A stretch of 10,380 bases of DNA, taken from contig JAHZHG010000065.1 in NCBI GenBank assembly GCA_019420425.1, positions 1 to 10,380 of the forward strand. The letters run 5' to 3'. Position 1 is the stretch's first letter; every line of letters begins with the position of its first letter. Made by a program: the position numbers and the translations under genes. This DNA is from Clostridiales bacterium (GTDB lineage: Bacteria > Bacillota > Clostridia > Lachnospirales > Lachnospiraceae). The notes below the pieces were generated by a model. It worked only from the letters and a program-made list of their open reading frames with translations, ran no database searches and was not told the origin of the DNA. Positions 1-6,688 of this stretch are shown here, piece by piece.

Positions 1-1
1 T

Positions 2-2503
2 GTGGATTTTTCCGCGGAAATGGAGCGGACGCTCCAGGTGCTGGATTATGCGGTGCTGGTCATCAGCGGCGCGGACGGGGTTCAGGGCCACACCCTGACC
101 CTCTGGCGTCTGCTGGAGCGGTACGGTATCCCGGTATTTCTATTTGTCAACAAAATGGATCAGCCGGGAACCGACCGGGCGGCCCTTTTGGCGGAACTGA
201 AAAACCGTCTGGACGGAGGCTGCATCGATTTTTCGGCAGATCAGGAGAGCCAGGAGTTTCTGGAAAATCTGGCCGTCTGCGATGAGCGCCTGATGGAACA
301 ATACCTGGAGCAGGGCAGCATCGCAGAAGAGGAAATCCGCGGCCTGATCGCGTCCCGGCGGGTATTTCCCTGCTACTTTGGCTCCGCGCTGAGGCTGGAG
401 GGCGTGGAGGAGTTCCTGGCGGATCTGGGACGGCTGACCGTGGAAAAACCGTATCCGGAGGAGTTCAGCGCGCGGGTATACAAGATATCCAGGGACGACC
501 AGGGCAACCGCCTGACGCATATGAAGATTACCGGAGGCACCCTAAAGGTAAAATCCCTGCTGTCCGGCAAAAATCCGGGAGCAGCTGACGGACGGTGGGA
601 GGAAAAGATCAATCAGATACGTCTCTATTCCGGGGACAAATATGAGCTGGTAAACGAAGCAGAGGCCGGTACCGTGTGTGCAGTTACTGGCCTGACCGCC
701 ACCTGGCCGGGAGAGGGGCTGGGAGCGGAGACGGAAAATATCCTGCCCGTGCTGGAACCGGTGCTGACCTATCAGATTATTCTGCCTCCGGAGAGCGACG
801 TACATATTGTCCTGCAAAAGCTGCGTCAGCTGGAGGAGGAGGAGCCTCTGCTGCACCTGGTATGGAATGAACAGCTGGGAGAGATCCACGCCCAGGTTAT
901 GGGAGAAATTCAGATCCAGATTTTAAAAAGCCAGATTCAGGAGCGCTTCGGCATCCCGGTGGAATTTGGCGCCGGGAATATTGTCTATAAAGAAACTATA
1001 CGGGAGAAGGCAGAGGGCGTGGGACACTTTGAGCCCCTCCGCCATTACGCTGAGGTGCATCTTCTGCTGGAGCCGGGAGAGCCGGGGAGCGGTCTTGTCT
1101 TTGACACGGTCTGCAGCGAGGATGAGCTGGATAAAAACTGGCAGCGCCTGATCCTCACCCATCTTATGGAACGAGAGCATCCCGGTGTGCTGACCGGCTC
1201 GCCGATTACGGACATGCGGATCACCCTGGCGGCAGGCCGTGCCCATCTGAAGCATACGGAAGGCGGGGACTTCCGCCAGGCTACCTACCGGGCTGTGCGC
1301 CAGGGACTGAAAACCGCCGGCTGCCGGCTGCTGGAGCCATACTACGACTTTCGGCTGGAGGTGCCTTCGGACACCGTGGGCCGGGCAATGGCCGATATTC
1401 AGAAAATGAGCGGAACCGCAGGGGCGCCGGAGCTTGAGGGAGAAATGGCTGTACTGACCGGAAGCGCGCCAGTGCAGACCATGGAGGGCTACCAGACCGA
1501 GGTGGCGGCCTATACCCGGGGCAGAGGCCGTCTGTTCTGCTCCCTGAAGGGCTATGAGCCATGCCACAATGAGGAGGAGATCGTCGAACAGATCGGCTAC
1601 GATTCGGAGCGGGATCTGCAGAATCCCACCGGTTCGGTATTTTGTGCCCACGGGGCAGGCTTCAATGTGAGCTGGGACAGAGTAAAAGACTATATGCATC
1701 TGGAGAGCGTCTGGAAAAAGACAGAGCCCCAGAAGGAGCCTGCGCCGGCCGGCGAAAGGCAGCAGGGCAGCAGGAGCGCCTGGGCGGACGAAAAGGAGCT
1801 GGAGGAAATTTTCACCCGAACCTACGGCCCGATTAAACGGGAGAGGAACACCTACTCTGCTCCGGTCATTCGTGAGGCCGCGTCAGGAACAGAGCGTTAC
1901 AGGCCTGCCAAAGCGGAAAACCGGGATGAATACCTTCTGGTAGACGGATACAACATTATTTTCGCCTGGGACGAGTTAAGAGATCTGGCCAGGACGAACA
2001 TAGACGGCGCCCGGCAGCGCCTGATCGACATTTTATGCAACTACCAGGGCTACGTCAGCTGCCGCCTGATCCTGGTGTTCGATGCGTACAAGGTGGAGGG
2101 CCATACCGAAGAAATCCTGAAGCATCACAATATCCATGTGGTCTATACCCGCGAAGCGGAAACCGCAGACCAGTATATCGAAAAGGTAGCCCATGAGATC
2201 GGCCGCAGGCATGCTGTAACCGTGGCCACCTCCGACGGCCTGGAGCAGGTAATCATCCTCGGCCAGGGCTGCCGGCGCATGTCCGCCCAGGGCCTTAAGG
2301 AAGAGGTAGAGCGGGTCAGCGCAGAAATCCGCGGCGAGCTGCAGAAAGAAGGAAAAACATCCGGCGGCAGAAACTACCTGTTCAACTATCTGGATGACGA
2401 GACGGCAGAGATTATGGAGGATGTCCGTTTGGGAAAGCGGGAGCTTTCGGCAGCAAAAGAGAAAGAGGAAGAGCCGGGCGGCATCATGAGAAATGAGAAA
2501 TAA
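2..2503 (+). CDS. Tet(M)-like ribosomal GTPase fused to a C-terminal NYN (YacP/Rae1-like) nuclease domain, 5' partial
   Basis: The gene enters from the left edge: the first visible residues, VDF, are the end of the G3 motif (DTPGHVDF), so roughly 75-80 residues with the P-loop and switch I are missing, and the GTG at base 2 is not a start. In visible-residue numbering, NKMD (G4) is at 50-53 and GSAL (G5) at 127-130. Domain II covers about 155-255, domain III 256-333, and domains IV-V about 334-570, aligning with Tet(M)/EF-G throughout (for example LLEPYYDF at 443-450). A charged linker (about 571-640) leads to an NYN domain at about 643-780 with LLVDGYN (645-651) and acidic residues D694, D723 and D745, as in YacP/Rae1, the ribosome A-site endoribonuclease of Bacillus. 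Tet(M) is about 640 residues, so the NYN part is an added module. The domain IV tip (415-424) lacks the Ser-Pro-Val motif of true Tet(M), so tetracycline resistance is doubtful. Ribosome binding and mRNA cleavage are inferred. Confidence 0.88.
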   Translation: MDFSAEMERTLQVLDYAVLVISGADGVQGHTLTLWRLLERYGIPVFLFVNKMDQPGTDRAALLAELKNRLDGGCIDFSADQESQEFLENLAVCDERLMEQYLEQGSIAEEEIRGLIASRRVFPCYFGSALRLEGVEEFLADLGRLTVEKPYPEEFSARVYKISRDDQGNRLTHMKITGGTLKVKSLLSGKNPGAADGRWEEKINQIRLYSGDKYELVNEAEAGTVCAVTGLTATWPGEGLGAETENILPVLEPVLTYQIILPPESDVHIVLQKLRQLEEEEPLLHLVWNEQLGEIHAQVMGEIQIQILKSQIQERFGIPVEFGAGNIVYKETIREKAEGVGHFEPLRHYAEVHLLLEPGEPGSGLVFDTVCSEDELDKNWQRLILTHLMEREHPGVLTGSPITDMRITLAAGRAHLKHTEGGDFRQATYRAVRQGLKTAGCRLLEPYYDFRLEVPSDTVGRAMADIQKMSGTAGAPELEGEMAVLTGSAPVQTMEGYQTEVAAYTRGRGRLFCSLKGYEPCHNEEEIVEQIGYDSERDLQNPTGSVFCAHGAGFNVSWDRVKDYMHLESVWKKTEPQKEPAPAGERQQGSRSAWADEKELEEIFTRTYGPIKRERNTYSAPVIREAASGTERYRPAKAENRDEYLLVDGYNIIFAWDELRDLARTNIDGARQRLIDILCNYQGYVSCRLILVFDAYKVEGHTEEILKHHNIHVVYTREAETADQYIEKVAHEIGRRHAVTVATSDGLEQVIILGQGCRRMSAQGLKEEVERVSAEIRGELQKEGKTSGGRNYLFNYLDDETAEIMEDVRLGKRELSAAKEKEEEPGGIMRNEK

Positions 2504-2524
2504 ATAAAGGTAAGGCTAAAACAG

Positions 2525-3907
2525 ATGAGAATAGAAAAGCAAAAAAGAAAAAAGACAACGGCAGATACGGTGCATATGTTCAGTAACGCCGACCTGCGCA
2601 GCCTGCTGATCCCACTGATTGTAGAGCAGCTGCTGACCGCGCTGATGGGAACCGTGGATACGATCATGGTCAGCAATGTGGGATCAGAGGCCATATCGGC
2701 CGTATCCCTGGTAGACTCGATCAATGTGCTGGTGATCCAGGCACTTTCCGCACTGGCAGCCGGAGGGACGGTAATCTGTGCCCAGTATCTGGGCTATCAG
2801 AAAAAACAGGAGGCACAGCAGGCGGCACAGCAGGTGGTATTTATCGTTACCGTGATTTCCCTGACCGTGACTGCCGCATGTCTGATCTGGCGTATGCCGC
2901 TGTTGCGGCTGATCTTCGGAAAAGTGGATGAGCTGGTGATGGAAAATTCGGGCATATATTTCTTTTATACGGCCCTCTCCTTCCCCTTTATCGCCCTCTA
3001 CAATGCGGGCGCCTCTATCTTCCGGGCCAAGGAGGATTCCCGCACGCCAATGACCATTTCTGTAATTTCCAATCTGATGAATATCGGAGGAAACGCAGTG
3101 CTGATCTGGGTATTCAACATGGGGGTAGGCGGCGCGGCTATCGCGACCCTGGTTTCCCGGGTATTTTCGGCAGTCGTGGTGATGGCCTGCCTGCACCGTC
3201 CGGAGCAGGAGCTGGCGGTGAGAAATTACCTGAGTATCCGCCCGGATGCCGGATTGATTAAGAAGATTTTGTTTATCGGCATCCCCTCAGGCTTTGAAAA
3301 CAGCATGTTCCAGTTTGGCAAGCTGGCTATTCAGTCCACCGTTTCCACCATGGGAACCGTGGCGATTGCCGCCCAGGCCATGACGGCTATTCTGGAAAAC
3401 CTGAGCGGGATTGGGGCCATAGGAATCGGCATCGGTCTGATGACGATTGTGGGCCAGGCCATGGGCGCAGGCCGGAAGGACGAAGCCGTATATTATGTAA
3501 AGAAGCTGACTGTCGTGGGCGAAGCGGTAGTCGTGGTCAGTGTCCTTCTCGTGTTTGCCGCCACCTGGCCGGTGACCGTCCTGGGCGGTATGGAAGCAGA
3601 GAGTGCAAAGCTCTGTTTTTCCCTGATGTGCTGGATTTCTCTGGTCAAGCCCTTTGCCTGGACCCTGTCCTTCATCCCGGCCTACGGAATGCGGGCTGCG
3701 GGAGATGTGCGCTTTTCCATGCTGGTGACCACCATTTCCATGTGGGCCTTTCGGGTGAGCCTCTGCGTATTGCTGGCCAGGAGCTTTGGCTTCGGCCCGA
3801 TAGCCGTCTGGATCGGCATGTTTGCCGACTGGACCGTGCGGGGAATCGTATTTGCCTGGCGCTTCCACAGCAGAAAATGGCTGAATCATAATGTCGTCCG
3901 GAGATAG
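2525..3907 (+). CDS. MATE family multidrug/cation antiporter
   Basis: This 460-residue protein has the usual length and twelve-helix pattern of MATE (MOP superfamily) exporters, which use Na+ or H+ gradients to expel cationic drugs or metabolites across the cytoplasmic membrane. Two homologous halves are visible. The first begins near residue 26 (LLIPLIVEQLLTALMGTVDT) and contains CAQYLG at 84-89. The second begins near 247 and contains the matching VGQAMGAG at 308-315. A short basic N-terminus (RIEKQKRKK) precedes helix 1, in keeping with a cytoplasmic start. The ATG at 2525 has a weak AAGG (2512-2515) nine bases upstream; M18 (2576) is a possible alternative start. The gene begins 21 bases after the GTPase-NYN gene with no terminator or promoter between, so co-transcription and perhaps translational coupling are likely. 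The substrate cannot be read from the sequence. Confidence 0.93.
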   Translation: MRIEKQKRKKTTADTVHMFSNADLRSLLIPLIVEQLLTALMGTVDTIMVSNVGSEAISAVSLVDSINVLVIQALSALAAGGTVICAQYLGYQKKQEAQQAAQQVVFIVTVISLTVTAACLIWRMPLLRLIFGKVDELVMENSGIYFFYTALSFPFIALYNAGASIFRAKEDSRTPMTISVISNLMNIGGNAVLIWVFNMGVGGAAIATLVSRVFSAVVVMACLHRPEQELAVRNYLSIRPDAGLIKKILFIGIPSGFENSMFQFGKLAIQSTVSTMGTVAIAAQAMTAILENLSGIGAIGIGIGLMTIVGQAMGAGRKDEAVYYVKKLTVVGEAVVVVSVLLVFAATWPVTVLGGMEAESAKLCFSLMCWISLVKPFAWTLSFIPAYGMRAAGDVRFSMLVTTISMWAFRVSLCVLLARSFGFGPIAVWIGMFADWTVRGIVFAWRFHSRKWLNHNVVRR

Positions 3908-3912
3908 AGCCC

Positions 3913-3940
3913 TTGACAAACCGAAAAAAGGGGCTATAAT
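3913..3940 (+). promoter_or_regulatory. Sigma-A promoter of the thrS T-box transcript
   Basis: A perfect -35 box TTGACA (3913-3918) and a perfect -10 box TATAAT (3935-3940) are separated by 16 bases. Transcription should begin near 3947, just before the T-box leader. The -35 lies six bases after the MATE stop codon, and no terminator separates the two units, so some read-through into the leader is possible. Confidence 0.9.
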
Positions 3941-4148
3941 AAAACCAACAGCATAGGAAAAGTAATGACGGAAAGAGTAGTCCGCAGGGCGCATCCAGAG
4001 AGAAAAACATGTGGTGGAAGTTTTTTATGAAGAGCGCGGACGAAAACCATTCCCGAACTGCGCGGCTGAACCAGTAAAAATAAGATCAGTAAGCCACGCC
4101 GTACGCCTGCGTTAAAGGCTGGGATTTGAACGAATCTGAAGTGAAAAG

Positions 4149-4186
4149 TTAAGGTGGAACCGTGCCGGAGACGATGGCACCCTTAA
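4149..4186 (+). promoter_or_regulatory. T-box antiterminator
   Basis: TTAAGG (4149-4154) pairs with CCTTAA (4181-4186) and GTGCC (4162-4166) pairs with GGCAC (4176-4180). The two helices flank a seven-base bulge (4155-4161, TGGAACC), the canonical T-box antiterminator in which the bulge captures the NCCA end of uncharged tRNA. Its 3' strand is the 5' arm of the terminator, so the two folds exclude each other. Confidence 0.9.
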
Positions 4187-4214
4187 GACGAAAGTCTTTT
4201 GGGTGCCTTTTTTT
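4176..4214 (+). terminator. Regulated intrinsic terminator of the thrS T-box
   Basis: GGCACCC (4176-4182) pairs with GGGTGCC (4201-4207). After a small internal mismatch, AAGAC (4185-4189) pairs with GTCTT (4194-4198) around a GAAA loop. Seven T residues follow (4208-4214). This is the default fold when tRNA-Thr is charged. Confidence 0.92.
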
Positions 4215-4233
4215 CTGTGCTGAATTAATTCAT

Positions 4234-4239
4234 AAGGAG
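4234..4239 (+). promoter_or_regulatory. thrS: Ribosome binding site that fixes the thrS start
   Basis: AAGGAG lies nine bases before the ATG at 4249. The reading frame stays open upstream to a GTG at 4162, but that stretch is inside the T-box and terminator RNA, so the upstream extension is not coding. Confidence 0.88.
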
Positions 4240-4248
4240 AAGAAAATC

Positions 4249-6000
4249 ATGAAGGTAAGCATGAAGGATGGTTCCATACAGGAACTGAAATTTGAGGAAG
4301 AAGAAGGAAGGAAGGCATTTTTCCATACAGCGGCTCACGTCCTGGCACAGGCGGTAAAGCGGCTTTATCCCGACACGAAATGCGCCATCGGCCCGGCCAT
4401 TGTCCAGGGCTTGTACTATGACTTTGCTTTTTCCTTTCCCTTCACGGCTGAGCGGCTGGCCGAGGTAGAGCAGGAGATGGCCAAAATCGTAAAGGAGTCT
4501 CTGCCTCTGCAGCGTTTTACCGCAGAACGGGCGGAGGCCCTGCGGCTGATGGAGGAGCGGGGCGAGGACTACAAGGTAGAACTGATCCATGACCTGCCAA
4601 AGGACGCACAAATCAGCTTTTACCGCCAGGGAGAATACATCGATCTTTGCGCAGGCCCCCATGTGTCCAACACCTGCCTGATTAAGGCCTTCAAGCTGAC
4701 TGCGGTGGCCGGAGCCTACTGGAGAGGCAGCGAGAAAAACGAGATGCTGACTAGGATTTATGGTACAGCCTTCCCCAAAAACGCAGAGCTGCAGGCGTAT
4801 CTGCACCAGCAGGAGGAGGCCAAGCGCAGGGATCACCGGAAGCTGGGAAAGGAGCTGTCCCTGTTCGCCCTGTTGGATGAAGGTCCCGGTTTCCCGTTCT
4901 TCCTGCCCAAGGGAATGACGCTGAAAAACCTGCTGATCGATTATTGGAGAAAGATCCATCGCCGCGAGGGCTATGTGGAGATTTCCACGCCGATTATGCT
5001 TACCAGAAATCTGTGGGAGACCTCCGGACACTGGGATCACTATCGGGAAAACATGTATACCACCACGATTGATGACAAGGAATTTGCGGTCAAGCCCATG
5101 AACTGTCCGGGCGGAATGCTGGTTTACCAGCTGGAGCCGCGCTCCTACAGGGATTTGCCCATGCGCATCGGCGAGCTGGGCCTGGTACACCGCCACGAGA
5201 AATCCGGCCAGCTCCACGGCCTGATGCGGGTACGCTGCTTCACCCAGGACGATGCCCACATCTTCATGCGGGAGGACCAGGTCAAGGAGGAGATCAAGGG
5301 CGTAGTCCGGCTGATCGACGAGGTATATGCAAAATTCGGATTCAAATACCATGTCGAACTGTCTACCCGCCCGGAAAACAGCATCGGAGAGGATCACGAG
5401 TGGGAGCTGGCAACGGATGCCCTGCGGGAGGCATTGGAGGAAATGCAGCTGGATTACGTGGTAAATGAAGGCGACGGCGCATTTTACGGCCCGAAGATCG
5501 ACTTCCATCTGGAGGATTCCATCGGCAGAACGTGGCAGTGCGGAACCATACAGCTGGACTTCCAGCTTCCTCAGCGGTTCGGCGCAGAGTACGTAGGGGC
5601 AGACGGAGAAAAACACCGCCCGATTATGATCCACCGCGTAGTTTTCGGCTCCATCGAGCGGTTCATCGGTATCCTGATCGAGCACTATGCGGGAAAATTC
5701 CCGGTATGGCTCTCACCGGTACAGGCGAAAATCCTGCCCATTTCCGAAGGATACCTTCCTTATGCGTCCGAGGTGATGAAGCAGCTGGAGGAGCAGGGCG
5801 TGCGCTGTGAGCTGGATTCCCGAAATGAAAAAATCGGGTTCAAAATCCGGGAGGCACGACTGGACCGGGTACCGTATATGATTATTATTGGAAATCAGGA
5901 GAAAGAATCCGGAACGATTTCTGTGCGCAGCAGAGAGGACGGAGAGACCACGGTGATGACACAGGAGGAATTTGTGGAATTAGTCCGGAAAAGCGAATAG
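4249..6000 (+). CDS. thrS: Threonine--tRNA ligase lacking most of the TGS domain
   Basis: This class II synthetase joins threonine to tRNA-Thr using ATP. It has 583 residues against about 640 for the E. coli and Bacillus enzymes. The deficit is at the N-terminus: a short MKVSMKDGSIQELKF stub resembling the first TGS strands runs directly into the editing domain. The editing site is intact, with H26 and H30 (HTAAH) and C134 and H138 (CAGPH). In the catalytic core the zinc ligands C286 (KPMNCPG), H337 (DDAHIF) and H462 (MIHR) are all present. Motif 2 is around HRHEKSGQLHGLMRVRCF (314-331) and motif 3 around GSIERF (467-472). The anticodon-binding domain occupies about 485-583 and contains RNEKIGFKIRE. 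The upstream T-box with Thr specifier ACC supports the assignment. No terminator is seen after the stop, so read-through into greA is possible. Confidence 0.97.
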   Translation: MKVSMKDGSIQELKFEEEEGRKAFFHTAAHVLAQAVKRLYPDTKCAIGPAIVQGLYYDFAFSFPFTAERLAEVEQEMAKIVKESLPLQRFTAERAEALRLMEERGEDYKVELIHDLPKDAQISFYRQGEYIDLCAGPHVSNTCLIKAFKLTAVAGAYWRGSEKNEMLTRIYGTAFPKNAELQAYLHQQEEAKRRDHRKLGKELSLFALLDEGPGFPFFLPKGMTLKNLLIDYWRKIHRREGYVEISTPIMLTRNLWETSGHWDHYRENMYTTTIDDKEFAVKPMNCPGGMLVYQLEPRSYRDLPMRIGELGLVHRHEKSGQLHGLMRVRCFTQDDAHIFMREDQVKEEIKGVVRLIDEVYAKFGFKYHVELSTRPENSIGEDHEWELATDALREALEEMQLDYVVNEGDGAFYGPKIDFHLEDSIGRTWQCGTIQLDFQLPQRFGAEYVGADGEKHRPIMIHRVVFGSIERFIGILIEHYAGKFPVWLSPVQAKILPISEGYLPYASEVMKQLEEQGVRCELDSRNEKIGFKIREARLDRVPYMIIIGNQEKESGTISVRSREDGETTVMTQEEFVELVRKSE

Positions 6001-6010
6001 TGAAAAACAA

Positions 6011-6040
6011 TTGTACAACAAAGGATTTCTGCGCTATAAT
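6011..6040 (+). promoter_or_regulatory. Promoter of greA
   Basis: A -10 box TATAAT (6035-6040) is preceded at 18 bases by TTGTAC (6011-6016), four of six matches to TTGACA; the shifted TGTACA would give 17. Start of transcription is expected near 6047, leaving a leader of about 23 bases. Confidence 0.75.
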
Positions 6041-6069
6041 AGACGGAAAAAACAAAAGGACGATAAACC

Positions 6070-6576
6070 ATGCTACATGAACAACTGACCAAAAGCGACG
6101 TAAAAAAGATAGAAGAGGAAATCGAATACCGCAAGCTCGTGGTACGAAAAGAAGCCATTGAAGCCGTAAAAGAAGCCAGGGCTCACGGCGATCTGAGCGA
6201 AAACTTCGAATATCATGCGGCCAAAAAGGACAAAAACCGGAACGAGAGCCGTATTCGCTATCTGGAGCGTATGCTGAAAAACGCAGAAATCGTTTCCGAC
6301 GAATCCCGCGACGATGAAGTAGGCATAAACAATACCATTGAAGTCTACGTAGAAGAAGACGATGTCGTAGAAACCTACCGCCTTGTCACCAGCATCCGCG
6401 GCAACTCCCTGGACGGACGGATCAGCACGGAATCCCCCATGGGCAAAGCCCTGCTGGGGCACAAGGTCGGTGACCGCGTGCACATTCAGGTAAACGACAG
6501 CTATGGATACGACGTGATTATCCGCAAAATCATCAATACCGGAAACGAGGAGTCGGATACCATCCGCGGATTTTAA
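6070..6576 (+). CDS. greA: GreA/GreB-type transcript cleavage factor
   Basis: GreA enters the secondary channel of backtracked RNA polymerase and stimulates cleavage of the extruded RNA 3' end. The 168-residue product is close to the usual 158-160. An N-terminal antiparallel coiled coil (about 1-75) carries the acidic tip GDLSENFEYHAA, with D41 and E44 at the same positions as the catalytic acidic pair of E. coli GreA. The C-terminal FKBP-like domain (about 85-160) contains STESPMGKALLGHKVGD, the family's conserved patch. The ATG is nine bases after AAGGA (6056-6060). The gene has its own promoter 69 bases after thrS, and may also receive read-through. Members of this family with slightly different function exist, but the intact tip favours a true cleavage factor. 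Confidence 0.93.
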   Translation: MLHEQLTKSDVKKIEEEIEYRKLVVRKEAIEAVKEARAHGDLSENFEYHAAKKDKNRNESRIRYLERMLKNAEIVSDESRDDEVGINNTIEVYVEEDDVVETYRLVTSIRGNSLDGRISTESPMGKALLGHKVGDRVHIQVNDSYGYDVIIRKIINTGNEESDTIRGF

Positions 6577-6617
6577 AGAACGGGGACGAAAAATCCCGAA
6601 AACCAAAAGAAAAACAG

Positions 6618-6646
6618 TAGGCAAGAAAAGGAAAATACGATATAAT
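6618..6646 (+). promoter_or_regulatory. Probable promoter of the flavodiiron protein gene
   Basis: A perfect TATAAT (6641-6646) has TAGGCA (6618-6623, four of six matches) 17 bases upstream. The leader would be about 35 bases. The -35 is weak, so basal activity may be modest or aided by an activator. No clear terminator for greA precedes it. Confidence 0.6.
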
Positions 6647-6688
6647 GAGGTCGGCAAAAAACAAAGCAGACGATCAGGAGGTAATAAA

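Larger units (their letters stand above)
3947..4214 (+). promoter_or_regulatory. T-box riboswitch (tRNA-Thr responsive leader of thrS)
   Basis: T-box leaders bind uncharged tRNA through a specifier codon and the tRNA 3' end, and let transcription continue when the amino acid is scarce. Stem I has an AGTA motif (3976-3979), a helix of GTCCGC (3980-3985) with GCGGAC (4036-4041), the conserved CCAGAGAG (3995-4002), and a distal hairpin with AAAAAC/GTTTTT arms around a loop containing GGTGGAA. After the 3' arm comes GAAA and then ACC (4046-4048), a threonine codon followed by a purine, as expected of a specifier. The T-box proper, AAGGTGGAACCGTG, is at 4151-4164. The TGGA at 4155-4158 would pair with a tRNA end UCCA, that is, discriminator U, as in Gram-positive tRNA-Thr. 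The position in front of thrS agrees with the ACC specifier. Stem I details were folded by eye; the transcription start is estimated. Confidence 0.93.

Noticed and set aside
923..1699. A 258-codon open frame on the - strand opposite the GTPase
   Set aside because: It is a shadow of domains III-V of the Tet(M)-like protein; its composition is not protein-like and it has no convincing ribosome binding site.
2811..2836. Short tandem repeat of GCACAGCAG in the MATE gene
   Set aside because: It encodes an ordinary AQQAAQQ stretch in a loop and is too short to suggest a functional repeat.
3287..3994. A 235-codon - strand frame opposite the MATE gene and the thrS promoter
   Set aside because: It is rich in His, Gly and Pro as expected for the reverse of membrane-protein codons, and covers the promoter and leader of thrS.
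4162..4248. Upstream GTG extension of thrS
   Set aside because: This stretch is the T-box antiterminator and terminator; the AAGGAG at 4234-4239 points to the ATG at 4249.
4225..5685. A 486-codon open frame on the - strand opposite thrS
   Set aside because: It lies wholly within a confidently identified thrS, resembles no known family, and arises from codon bias of the + strand gene.
6577..6600. Possible terminator after greA (CGGG ... CCCG)
   Set aside because: The stem is only about four pairs and has no following T run.
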